From NCBI GenBank assembly GCA_003194525.1, contig NBIV01000109.1, positions 177,826-241,825 of the forward strand: a DNA stretch of 64,000 nucleotides, given 5' to 3'. The stretch is from Gracilariopsis chorda (taxonomy: Eukaryota; Rhodophyta; Florideophyceae; Gracilariales; Gracilariaceae). The notes under the pieces were generated by a model. It was not told the DNA's origin, made no database searches, and saw only the letters and a list, made by a program, of their open reading frames with translations. Positions 45,633 to 54,040 of the stretch are shown piece by piece. Position 1 is the first letter of the stretch, and each line of letters opens with the position of its first letter. The translations under genes were made by a program, and so were the position numbers.

Positions 45633-46391
45633 TTATCCTCTCATTCCACGCCTCCTCTTCAACCGACTCTCACCTTCTATTCCTTCGTCGTCCTTCTCCT
45701 CCAACCTCTTCCTTACAGCCCCTCGACCGGGAGTAACAGGAGTGCCTTCCCCGACAACAGCTCTCCCTTCCGCATCACACACCTTCTTCTGCATTTCCTC
45801 GATTAGATGCACAGCCCTACCAACCAGTAAAAGTTGCTTCTCCAACACCAAAACCCGTCTACGCATCTCCTCGTTCTCCTTCCACAGTCTCCTCAGCTCC
45901 TCACCCACACACGCCACAACCCCATCGACATGCATTTCCGCCCACACCCCAGCCTCCCTTGCCCTCCTACGCAGCTCAGCCACAGCACCCATAGGCACCC
46001 CTTCCTCTGACGAACTCAGCACCATCCCCCCCATCTCCACCACAACCTCCTCGATACACTCATCCAAACGCTCCTTAAGCCCTCCGCCCACGCTCCTCAC
46101 CAGTTTCTTCACATCGCGGTAAAACCGACTCATTCGCCCCGCCCCACCTCCTCCTCCTCCCCGTCCTCCTCGACTTCCCTCGCCCTCACTTCCCTCCCCC
46201 CCATCCCCTCCCATCATCGTCCCAACCCCAAGCTCCCCGAACCCAACAACGTTCCTTCCCTTGCCCTCTTCACCATCACCCTTCCCTTCCTCCTCCTTCT
46301 TCGTCCTTGGAGGCGTCTCGGGGACCTCCCTCTTCTCCGCTTTATCCAACAACGCCAGTAGCTCCTCATCATTCACGTCTTCGCTAGACAT
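45633..46391 (-). CDS. Coiled-coil acidic/basic cargo protein of unknown function
   Basis: ATG at 46391 (MSSEDVNDEELLALLD; an upstream GTG is in frame), 252 residues. The N-terminus is acidic, followed by a Gly/Glu/Lys-rich disordered segment (about 35-85, with an eight-Gly run), then a helical region with heptad character (about 85-205: YRDVKKLVRSVGG, RRRAREAGVWAEM, LWKENEEMRRRVLVLEKQL), and a basic tail (SRLKRRRGMRG) that could be a nuclear signal. No known domain. Codon bias is GC-rich and strongly polarised (pyrimidine-rich plus strand), like the transposase gene of the same unit and unlike the AT-rich flanks. A nuclear DNA- or transposase-associated role is speculative. Confidence 0.6.
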   Translation of the reverse strand: MSSEDVNDEELLALLDKAEKREVPETPPRTKKEEEGKGDGEEGKGRNVVGFGELGVGTMMGGDGGEGSEGEGSRGGRGGGGGGAGRMSRFYRDVKKLVRSVGGGLKERLDECIEEVVVEMGGMVLSSSEEGVPMGAVAELRRRAREAGVWAEMHVDGVVACVGEELRRLWKENEEMRRRVLVLEKQLLLVGRAVHLIEEMQKKVCDAEGRAVVGEGTPVTPGRGAVRKRLEEKDDEGIEGESRLKRRRGMRG

Positions 46392-46633
46392 GGCTACTAC
46401 ACGCCCCACCACAACGGCGCTCCCGTTCCTAACCCAACCACCAAGCGAGCACTCCCCAGGTACTTATCCAACCGCATTTTTTCACTCGCCCGTTTTCGCG
46501 CCATTTCCCACCGAGTCGTGTCCCACCAATAATCTGAAACGAAAAATTTAGAACGACATTAGTTTAACACTTCCTTCAGTTTACAACTCTATCACACTAA
46601 CTTAGGTATGTACAGGTAGAACTACGAACGTGT

Positions 46634-47830
46634 CTAAAGAAATGGTTCAAAACGAGAACCAACAGGCCTACAGTGCTCTCCTAGATTCGCAACATACCTT
46701 CGAAAATGGTACTCCAAGTCCATATCCACAGCCATACCCAAAAGAAGCAGCACGAAAAAGATAGTATTCTCCACTACAGGCGCGAGTCCCCTTACCTTGT
46801 GCAAAGAAGTATCGCTCAGGAACGTGAAAATCAAGTAGGTAAACACAACAGGGAACACCCTTCCGATATAGAGCCTCATAGTAGCCACACCATCTCTAAA
46901 CCCAAGCACCTTATTCAAACCACCGTATACGGTCCTGCACACATCCAAATTCAGCCCAACACTACCTCTCTGCACATATGGGAGCTCTCTCTCATTGTTA
47001 ATGCTGTCCCTAGTCACAAAAAACATCGTTAGCCGTTCAACCACATACGACATACCCCCAAACATGAAACCACCAGTGAAAAATGCAAGAGCACCAGTCC
47101 TAAGTTCCATTCCAATCGAAATTGGCGCTTCCAAGAAGTGATAGCCAACAAAAATACAAACATTCAACGGCAAAAGACCTGCCATCGTGAATCCAAGTAG
47201 TCTGTTTCGAATCACAGAAATCCGTGCCATTCGCTGGCTGTCCCGCAAAGGTACGTATGCCAATGAACCAAAATGCCTTCTATGCAATGCAAACCCCATA
47301 TCGAAGATAAACAAATGCAAAACAGTCTCCAGAATTACCACAATCAACATCTTCGGAGACATTCGAACATCCCCTACCACATAATGCATCAAAAGCGGTT
47401 TCAATACCCCATAAAGAGCACCAATGGCTAATGAAAACAGAAACGCATATGCGCACCAAGCCCTGAAACTGAACATATGACGAGGGCTTCTAGAAAGGTT
47501 TGGCGCATTCTCCAGATATTGTATCAAATGAGTACTCCCGTACAGCACGTGCAAAAAATTTGAATTCGTTAAGATATAATTATGTGTCGGTACTTCGTCT
47601 AGAACCTCGTATATCTCCGTCACATCCTCCAAAACACCCGCGGTGAGCAACCTTGACGCCCCTCGCACAACACCCTTCTCCGTATCCGTACTATACCGAA
47701 TTTCAAGTACTTCGTCAAACCGAATCACCGTCTCATTCGGAAAGATATTCAGATACGCACGAGTCCTCCGGTCACTCTCGGAAGACTGCAAATAGTAGTC
47801 GTGGTGCTTGTGGATGTTCTCGAATGCCAT
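46634..47830 (-). CDS. Polytopic membrane protein, cargo gene
   Basis: ATG at 47830 (MAFENIHKHH), 398 residues; the open frame extends 15 codons further to a TTG. The N-terminal 120 residues are soluble. Six hydrophobic helices follow at about 125-150 (AWCAYAFLFSLAIGALYGVL), 160-182, 212-235, 245-268, 325-345 and 360-380. The C-terminus is short and cytosolic-looking (HFRRYVANLGEHCRP). I do not recognise the family. It lies inside the DNA transposon, divergent from the 106-residue ORF at 48392, with 561 bp between their starts that should hold both promoters. A membrane protein is odd cargo for a DNA transposon, so the gene may be a captured host gene. Confidence 0.65.
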   Translation of the reverse strand: MAFENIHKHHDYYLQSSESDRRTRAYLNIFPNETVIRFDEVLEIRYSTDTEKGVVRGASRLLTAGVLEDVTEIYEVLDEVPTHNYILTNSNFLHVLYGSTHLIQYLENAPNLSRSPRHMFSFRAWCAYAFLFSLAIGALYGVLKPLLMHYVVGDVRMSPKMLIVVILETVLHLFIFDMGFALHRRHFGSLAYVPLRDSQRMARISVIRNRLLGFTMAGLLPLNVCIFVGYHFLEAPISIGMELRTGALAFFTGGFMFGGMSYVVERLTMFFVTRDSINNERELPYVQRGSVGLNLDVCRTVYGGLNKVLGFRDGVATMRLYIGRVFPVVFTYLIFTFLSDTSLHKVRGLAPVVENTIFFVLLLLGMAVDMDLEYHFRRYVANLGEHCRPVGSRFEPFL

Positions 47831-48391
47831 GTTTGAATGTCGATCACGATTGTACCTCCTCCCCACTTGAACCAACCTCTTCCTCGCTTATATGCACAAC
47901 GTACCATCCTCCGACTTGCTAAACCCTCCCAATTCCAAACACGCGAAGCAGTGTTTTGAACCAGTACACGATAATGCATTCAGTGTCTACACTCCTTTTC
48001 ATAAATCAAGCACTGCTTGCACCCCACACCGCATTCTGATATGAAAGGAACCACTACCTTCACTATGGACACATTTGGGAACCGCAGTCTTTCCCTGTAG
48101 CAATTTCGTGCTTCACATCCCTACAATCTCCTTTAATTCTCATAAATAATTACATATTCACTTTCATTTACATTCATATCTCATATGATTTGTCCACTAT
48201 ACCTTTCTTTATTCTCCCCACCGATATACCCGCCCACCAAGTTTCTTCTTATACCTGTACCTCTCTTAATAAAATATAACAGAGCTTCATCTTTCCAGAC
48301 ATCATCCCTTCACTATTAAACATCATCCAACACAAATGGCGTCATCTTTTCCACTCCCATCACCCTGTCCCTCTATTTACATCTATTCAAC

Positions 48392-48712
48392 ATGTCAGAA
48401 AGTCGCTTCCCTCCTCATCCTTATGTCGCAACAACACATCGGGAGGAGGTACCCGTCGTGATGAGAGAACTTTTGCGCCTTGTAGCTCTTCATACACGAA
48501 TTCATCATAATACTCTCACCAATGAGCACTCCATGGAAGCACTACTCAAGTACGGAAAATCCCTCACATCCCTCAAGGCCTCCTTCTCTGAGTTTCACGT
48601 TCGAAACGGTTTCTTCTACGAAATCTCAAGAAAATTGAAGGAAGCTGGAGCTAAGGACCCAGCCCCCCTCCATACAAGGCTCGTAGACGTTATCCAGTTC
48701 CATATTGTATGA
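48392..48712 (+). CDS. 106-residue helical protein, cargo gene
   Basis: ATG 48392 to a stop at 48710-48712. Soluble and mainly helical, with a hydrophobic heptad stretch (PVVMRELLRLVALHTRI, residues 21-37) and a second helix block (LTSLKASFSEFHVRNGFFYE). There is no signal peptide, cysteine motif or known domain. It is the only plus-strand gene in the transposon and faces the membrane-protein gene head to head. The AATAAA at about 48775-48780 could serve as its poly(A) signal. Short length keeps confidence moderate. Confidence 0.5.
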   Translation: MSESRFPPHPYVATTHREEVPVVMRELLRLVALHTRIHHNTLTNEHSMEALLKYGKSLTSLKASFSEFHVRNGFFYEISRKLKEAGAKDPAPLHTRLVDVIQFHIV

Positions 48713-48845
48713 TAGTACTCAATAGAAGACCCATCATGAGTATGATACTTGCTCACATCCATTTCAAAAGAAACGAATAAACACATTGCACTAATTTAAG
48801 TCAAGTTTTACAAACGTTTATCACCATATATACTACTTATCATCA

Positions 48846-49676
48846 TTAATCACTTTCATCGTCCTCTCCTATCAGACCCTGCAATCCTTTAGGGACCATC
48901 TCTCCCTCCTCATCATCCTGTTCATAATCCCCATCAGTATTCATCTCCACGGGCTTCCATACGTAATCCTCCTCCTCATCGTCTGACTGATTGTTCCCCT
49001 CCACATCGTCCATATCAACGTCTCCATCATCAGAACTACCACCTCCCGCCTCCATCTCTTCATCTTCCTCTTCCTCCTCAAATCGAGGTGTAAATCCGAC
49101 CTGTCTATGTACAGCATCTGGGAGATTGTATCCGTCAGGCACAAGATACATATGGTAGCGGAAGCAATACCCTTTCACAATCGCATCATCATACCCAGCT
49201 CCAGCGTGGAATACATCCCCTCTTCCAATAAACACAGAAAACGGCGGAATCCTCACCTTTCGCACCACCATAGAACCAGAAAGCCGTTTCACGTTCTCCC
49301 GAGTCATAGTCAGGTTATGAGACCTCTCGCATACCCAAATCATGAACGCATCTGGCCCAGATGCCATTACGAAATAGCCCGGGTTTGCTTCCTTCTTCCT
49401 ATCCGCCTCCGACAGATTCCTAAAATCAGTGTGCAACACTTGCCTAGGGCAATCCTCTCCAGTACACAATACACGACCACCAGTTTCAGGCGCATACATC
49501 GCTCCACCTTCTGAGTTTCGCTCAGTCAACCAAAGTGCTGCCGCAATCTGACCAATTCTTGCATCCAACAACGCCCTCTTCCGCACAAGCACTGCAGCGT
49601 TTTTGAGCGCCTCAATTCTATCCACAATCCCCCTCTTCGTTGTTATAAAACGTCCCACTGCCTTTAGGAGTTTCAA
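48846..49676 (-). CDS. Probable Fe(II)/2-oxoglutarate dioxygenase-like protein
   Basis: 276 codons in the displayed frame, starting at a TTG; the frame is open upstream only to about 49781 without ATG, so the true 5' end is probably in another exon. Residues 82-84 give HTD (LHTDFR), followed by a distal His at 157 (GDVFHAG) and an Arg 16 residues later (CFRYHMYL, R173). HxD...H...R with this spacing is the metal and 2-oxoglutarate-binding pattern of the double-stranded beta-helix oxygenases. The last 80 residues are extremely acidic (EEEEEDEEMEAG, DDEEEDY), a nuclear-protein-like tail. TET/JBP-type dioxygenases are known passengers of some fungal KDZ transposons; whether this protein acts on DNA is open. 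Confidence 0.6.
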   Translation of the reverse strand: MKLLKAVGRFITTKRGIVDRIEALKNAAVLVRKRALLDARIGQIAAALWLTERNSEGGAMYAPETGGRVLCTGEDCPRQVLHTDFRNLSEADRKKEANPGYFVMASGPDAFMIWVCERSHNLTMTRENVKRLSGSMVVRKVRIPPFSVFIGRGDVFHAGAGYDDAIVKGYCFRYHMYLVPDGYNLPDAVHRQVGFTPRFEEEEEDEEMEAGGGSSDDGDVDMDDVEGNNQSDDEEEDYVWKPVEMNTDGDYEQDDEEGEMVPKGLQGLIGEDDESD

Positions 49677-49930
49677 AGGTTCAACGGATGGCGATGCAGA
49701 GATCGGCAGAGTCCTGTTCCAGGCCCAGATCCACCCGCTACGTCCATACCCCGCAATTGTGCTTTGCCAACCTTCACCTTTTCATCGCTATTACCGATTC
49801 GCACAAACAAATTGACAGACGCCCCACCATGGAGCTCTCTGTTTGCATCGCGTTGAGCCGGCGGAGGCGTGGAAAGGTTGGAAGCTCTGGAGCTGCCCAT
49901 GCTTTTCGCTTTTCCTCGCGTAGTCGGCAT
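49673..49930 (-). CDS. Possible 5' exon of the dioxygenase-like gene
   Basis: The frame from ATG 49930 reads 85 codons (MPTTRGKAKSMGSSRASNL and onward; basic, Ser-rich, then VNLFVRIGNSDEKVKVGKAQ) and overlaps the start of the dioxygenase-like frame by four bases. A short intron or one frameshift between about 49700 and 49790 would join the two, but no convincing GT...AG pair restores the frame. The open frame itself extends upstream to 50173. It could equally be an independent small gene. Confidence 0.35.
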   Translation of the reverse strand: MPTTRGKAKSMGSSRASNLSTPPPAQRDANRELHGGASVNLFVRIGNSDEKVKVGKAQLRGMDVAGGSGPGTGLCRSLHRHPLNL

Positions 49931-50235
49931 TTCTATGTCAGGCCTTCGCAGCGAAGCGGATTTCCTGGGACAATGCTTCTTCGTCTTCGTAGAACTCTTA
50001 TTCCGGCCGAGAACCACGCTGCAATCTTGAAGCGTTCGCGTGATCAAGTTGTCGTGGCACCCAGTCGCGTAAGATGCTCTCGTGATCACGTCTGCTCGGT
50101 TCAGGCGACGTGAGCATCTATACTTTTGAAATACATGGTATTGAAGACGTTTCCTGACAACCATTAAGTTCATTTAGGCGGCGCTGCAATGCACCTGTAA
50201 TGATTTTGCATTGGTATTCGAAGTTCGTTTTTGGG

Positions 50236-50321
50236 GGTGGAGGTCCGTGGACCGGAGTGTCGTGGCGCTTCATCAGGCGCCTGATGAAGCGCCACGACAC
50301 TCCGGTCCACGGACCTCCACC
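50236..50321. repeat. Perfect 86-bp palindrome
   Basis: Arms of 43 bp, checked base by base around a centre between 50278 and 50279, with no mismatch and no spacer. It starts GGTGGAGGTCCGTGGACCGG. It lies downstream of the transposase stop (50437) inside the DNA transposon. Perfect spacerless palindromes of this length usually extrude or are deleted, so it is either a functional or recent structure or an assembly fold-back. Confidence 0.97.
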
Positions 50322-50436
50322 ACGTGGCGGCCAGCAGTTCCGAAAATCAAAAAATTAGTTTAAAATTAGTGTCTGGAATGAACGGACATCTGCGGTACGA
50401 CCTAGTAGGTCATGGGCGGAAGATGCATGGTTCATT

Positions 50437-52794
50437 TTACACTAATTTTTTGAGGGTACCGAGGTGCGAAGAGTGGTAGGGTCCGAGGACGGTGGTGGCT
50501 GTGAGTTTGAAGGATCTGATCTGTCGTTCGAGTGATTTGAGAGAGTCTTCGGTCCATTCGGAAGTGGAGTTGTATCGCATGGCGTAGAGAACGAGATCTG
50601 TGTACTTGGTGAAGACGGAAGTGATTGGGGAGGAGTCGATTTCGTTGCAGCATCTGTCGAAGAATGCTCCGATGAAGGGGAATACCATGTCGAGTGCGCG
50701 GTAATCTTTTGCTTCGAGCATTCCACGGAGTCCTTCTGTGGTGAAGAAGCCGTTAAGAGCTTGAGCGTTGTCGGAGGTGGAGAAGTCTATGTGGAGTCCA
50801 GTTGCAGGGGAATCTTTTTCGATGGCCGCAAGAATGGAGTTGGAGTGTTTGAGGATGGAGGTGCGGATGGATTGGAAGGATCTCTTGGATTCGCTGGGAC
50901 CGACAATGGAGAAGAGGGAATCGGATCGGAGACGTTCGATTGCGGTGGCTTTGATGAGTTTAGAGACGCCGAGGTGGAAGTTATGCAGTGGCTCGAAGGC
51001 GAAGATGTTGTAAGAAGAGAGAAGCGGAGTGATGTTGAAGATGGGGTATGATTCGAAGAGAGAAGTGTACTTTGCGAGGGAGAGAGAATGAAGTGCTGTT
51101 GCTGCCTCTTCTTTTTTGGTGCGTGCCACTTTTGGTTTCCGGGCGAGTTGCGCTTCCTCGGATTCGCGGAGAAGGCAGGTGTGCTGTCTGCGATTGGTTC
51201 GAGTTTGGAGTTGTGTGCGGAAGGGGATGGGATCTGTATTGAGGAAGAGGTGTTCCCGAGGGACGGTGCATCTCGGGCAAGGGTGCTGCGGCCGTGTTCC
51301 GTGGGAGATGGCGAGGATGTCCTTTGCTTCGGGGATGTCTGCGCAATAGCTGGCGAGGATGGGGTGGCAGTGGCGGAGGACACCGTGAGCGTCACGGAAG
51401 GAGAATCCTGGGAGCGCAGAGGTGAGGAGTGGGTTGAGGATGGTAGAGATGGCGCGCTGAATGAGGTTCATTTTGGTCTCGCGTGGGATGTTGGAGGATG
51501 ATTTCGGGACGTAGTCGCCGCCGTCGTCGAAGGCGGTAAACGGGGAGAAGGAGGTTGGAAGGTATCCGAGGAGTGTGAGATTTTCGGATATACACTTTCG
51601 GCGGAGGGCATCGGAGAAGTTGAGAAACGTGACGTGGAGGGGGTAGGAATTGACGGAGGAGCTTTTCAGGGAGGTTGCGGACTTGTCCGAGTAGAGCTGG
51701 ACGAGGCCGATGAATGATTCGATACCGGTTTCCTGGGGGGTGTGCCAGACGATGTCATCGACGGGGGACTGCATAATTTCCTGTTTGATGGCTGGGACGA
51801 CTTTCTTTCCGAGGGCTGCAGCCATGGGATGTGCGAAAGCCGGGTGACCAGAAGACGAAGAAGATGAGGAAGATTGAGATACCGGCTGGAAGAAGGTGTT
51901 GTTGAGGTGTGCGAGTGCGAGTTGTTGCTTGAGGACGTCGATGGCACGTTTCTGGAAGAGGGTTGCGGAGAAGGTGTTGCGCTTGTCTGTGATGGTGGAA
52001 GGGATGAAGCCGTTGGAGCTGATGCGTTGCTTGAAGAGGTCCTCTTGCAGTGCGAGGCACTGCCTGGCGGAGGAGATGGAGGTCTGGAAGGAGGACTTGG
52101 AGAAGTCTGGATGGTTGAGGATGGAGATGAGCTCGTCTGCTTTGCGGGTGCTGACGGAGGATGCGATGGAGGAGATGTAGAGGACGAGTTGTTCGAGATG
52201 AGGGTTGTCGGCGAGAGGGGAAGGGGAACGAGAAGGGGGCGGGAGAAGGGGGTTTGAGGAGGAGACGGAGCCGATGGCGTGACTTGCGATATGGTAAGCG
52301 TCTTGGGTTTGAAGAGAGAGGGAAGCCTGTTGAAGTTCATATGGATCATCATCGGCGAGGGGGACGTTGTCGGAAGGACGGTGAGAGGGAAGGGGAGGAG
52401 AATTGATGGAGAGGTTGGGAACGGATTTTCGCTTCTTGGTCCTGGGAGGGAACTGAACTGGAGCGGTGGCTGTGGAGGAGGAACGCTTGTTGGCGGTGAG
52501 GCGATGGGGGCACCTGCGTTGGTGACTCTGGAGAGAGTATGTGGTGCGGCCGTGGAAGGAGCAGCGAGGGTAGCAACAGGGGAACATGGTGCGGGAAGGA
52601 GAGTTGAAGGATTGGAAGGAGAAAGGGGAGCAAAGGGGTTGTTGGAGAGCGAAATGCGGGAGCGTAATTATTATGGCGCACGGGGATGAAGTGGAGCAGG
52701 TGATGCCGAGCGTTTTGCGCTGGCTCGTGGACTGGTGCATGCTATGCAAGGCCGCAGACACTGACAACGAGTGAAGGATAGCGAGGGCTATCAT
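50437..52794 (-). CDS. Plavaka-like transposase (CACTA superfamily)
   Basis: 785 codons from ATG 52794; a more likely start is the ATG at 52587, which leads straight into a zinc-finger-like MFPCCYPRCSFHG...SHQRRCPH. The central region carries LVQLYSDKSATSLKSSSVNS with YPLHVTF and LLGYLP, the signature block of Plavaka transposases (SDKT...YPVYLT...GYLP; its Asp belongs to the DDE site). It continues with HPILASYCADIPEAKD and HPCPRCTVPREHL, matching the ...YPILA.Y..D.PE......CPRC block, and then FEPLHNFHLGVSKLIK. The N-terminal third is Ser/Pro-rich and disordered. Compared with family members of around 900-1,000 residues the C-terminus looks short. It should bind the subterminal repeats and catalyse cut-and-paste transposition. 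Confidence 0.8.
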   Translation of the reverse strand: MIALAILHSLSVSAALHSMHQSTSQRKTLGITCSTSSPCAIIITLPHFALQQPLCSPFSFQSFNSPSRTMFPCCYPRCSFHGRTTYSLQSHQRRCPHRLTANKRSSSTATAPVQFPPRTKKRKSVPNLSINSPPLPSHRPSDNVPLADDDPYELQQASLSLQTQDAYHIASHAIGSVSSSNPLLPPPSRSPSPLADNPHLEQLVLYISSIASSVSTRKADELISILNHPDFSKSSFQTSISSARQCLALQEDLFKQRISSNGFIPSTITDKRNTFSATLFQKRAIDVLKQQLALAHLNNTFFQPVSQSSSSSSSSGHPAFAHPMAAALGKKVVPAIKQEIMQSPVDDIVWHTPQETGIESFIGLVQLYSDKSATSLKSSSVNSYPLHVTFLNFSDALRRKCISENLTLLGYLPTSFSPFTAFDDGGDYVPKSSSNIPRETKMNLIQRAISTILNPLLTSALPGFSFRDAHGVLRHCHPILASYCADIPEAKDILAISHGTRPQHPCPRCTVPREHLFLNTDPIPFRTQLQTRTNRRQHTCLLRESEEAQLARKPKVARTKKEEAATALHSLSLAKYTSLFESYPIFNITPLLSSYNIFAFEPLHNFHLGVSKLIKATAIERLRSDSLFSIVGPSESKRSFQSIRTSILKHSNSILAAIEKDSPATGLHIDFSTSDNAQALNGFFTTEGLRGMLEAKDYRALDMVFPFIGAFFDRCCNEIDSSPITSVFTKYTDLVLYAMRYNSTSEWTEDSLKSLERQIRSFKLTATTVLGPYHSSHLGTLKKLV

Positions 52795-52926
52795 GTTTTG
52801 TAAACTCTAATGTATTTCCTATATATGTATTTATCTGAGCATCCTATCCTTCTATTTGAAGGGGCAGTTCCGGTGGTCCGGTCAGATTTTCAATCTCACG
52901 TTCACATGTGAAGGTATGTAGTAGTG

Positions 52927-52959
52927 GAGTCTGGACTCCACTTCGCGGAGTCCGGACTC
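52927..52959. repeat. Subterminal hairpin, right
   Basis: GAGTCTGGACTCC, loop ACTTCGC, GGAGTCCGGACTC: a 13-bp stem with one G-T type mismatch, about 195 bp inside the right end of the transposon. It is the counterpart of the hairpin near the left end. Confidence 0.85.
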
Positions 52960-53131
52960 GGTTTTTGGTCCGAAATAACTTGGAAATGTGAAGTGCTTTA
53001 CTAGTTTATACTTTCAAAAAACTAGCAGTGTTGAATGTGTGAAAATATTTTGATGGAAATTGATTCATTCAAAAGTGGGTTTTAAGAGTCGATATCCGTC
53101 CATTTCAATTCTTTCCCTTTTTATTGTCAAA

Positions 53132-53154
53132 CTAGCATTCCGAAAACACCGACG
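53132..53154 (-). repeat. Right terminal inverted repeat
   Basis: The inverse complement of 45192-45214 with one mismatch. It is preceded inside by further CTAG-type motifs (ACTAGTTTATAC, AACTAGCAG). Outside it the sequence changes to unrelated flank. Confidence 0.72.
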
Positions 53155-53358
53155 TGAAGGCGTTTATGCGGAGCGTGCAGTAACTGCGATGTGTCGCCAC
53201 TAGAAGCTTCAGGTGATCGGTCCAGACCACAAGCCAGGGGCAAGGGTTGTTCAACGACACGGTGGCTTTCAAGAAGCTTCTAGTGCGCACGCTCTAACGC
53301 AACGCCGGATACGGGGGGAGGGTTTTGGCAGCGACTCAACAATGGGCGCAGGCGGGGG

Positions 53359-53644
53359 AAGGTTGTCCGGCGTGTAGAACGCGGAATGTGCACGGGCTGC
53401 CAGGGGGGAGAAGGTTGTTCGCAGTGTGTGTGGTTGTCCGGAGTGTGCAAGGGCTGCCGGAAGGCGGAAGGTTGTTCGCTATGTTTGTGGTTGTCCGGAG
53501 TGTGCAAGGGCTGCCGGGGGGCGGAAGATGTTTTGGGAGCGCAACACGAGTAGGCGCAAGTCCAGCGCGGAGAGGGCAGAGTATGCATGGGCTGCAGAGG
53601 GGCGGGAGATGGTCTGGGAGCGCAAAACGAGTAGGCGCAAGTCC
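53359..53644. repeat. GC-rich minisatellite, two nested unit types
   Basis: Units beginning AAGGTTGT(T/C)CGC start at 53359, 53411 and 53468 (52- and 57-bp spacing), each ending near GGGCTGCC. These are followed by a second unit type: GGGAGCGCAACACGAGTAGG around 53535-53563 recurs around 53617-53644 with an ~80-bp period. Open frames on both strands through this block simply translate the repeat and are not called as genes. Confidence 0.85.
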
Positions 53645-53896
53645 GGGAAAAAGTTGTTGTGCGCAAGGCGCGCCGAAGGCGCAAATTCTATAGAAAGTGG
53701 ACAACGTTGGCGTTTCTCACTCTTTTGTGCAGATAAACCTTGCGTTTGAGAGAAGCCTAAAGCCGGGTTTATTCAGTGTCGGCTTTTGCGCCGGCGGTTG
53801 CTGTGTCCCTTACGTTTTCGATATTGTTCTTGATACGTCTTTCTCACGTCGACGGTGTTATCGATAACCGCATGCGATGCTACCATGTAGCTGTGT

Positions 53897-54040
53897 CTAG
53901 CTTTGTGTCTTCTCCACTGTCTCCCTCCTCCCATCATGCTGGTGAAGGCAGATCAGCGAGGTCATTTATTTGGTGCCTCCAGTCGGGACGAGTGGACTGT
54001 AAACCACGTCCCAACTGGTGGCCAGCGTGTCTCCATTCAC
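53897..54040 (+). repeat. Dispersed repeat, copy 2 (MITE-free)
   Basis: Differs from 40187-40330 at one position. To its left, GTAGCTGTGTCTAG (53887-53900) matches the far side of the MITE pair, so this locus represents the site without the MITEs. Confidence 0.85.

Larger units (their letters stand above)
45192..53154 (-). mobile_element. Large Plavaka/CACTA-like DNA transposon with cargo genes
   Basis: 7,963 bp bounded by 23-bp terminal inverted repeats with a single mismatch (CGTCGGTGTTYTCGGAATGC and onward; 45192-45214 and 53132-53154). Subterminal regions hold repeated GCTAG motifs (45210, 45222, 45271, 45282, 45374, 45414 on the left; inverted or related copies near 53000, 53020 and 53131 on the right), as in CACTA-superfamily elements. 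Both ends also hold strong hairpins (45437-45459 and 52927-52959). Inside: a transposase (minus) and at least four other ORFs. No convincing target duplication was found. The extent is therefore inferred from the inverted repeats. Confidence 0.68.

Noticed and set aside
50761-52689. Several long plus-strand frames and alternate minus frames opposite the transposase
   Set aside because: They are shadows of the biased codon use (pyrimidine-rich sense strand) of the minus-strand transposase gene.
45192-53154. Two-base target duplications (TG or CG) at the transposon ends
   Set aside because: Both are compatible with chance and depend on where the repeat is cut; no longer duplication exists, so none is claimed.
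53280-53749. Overlapping ORFs of more than 100 codons with Pro/Cys repeats
   Set aside because: They translate a minisatellite on both strands; repeats keep all frames open.
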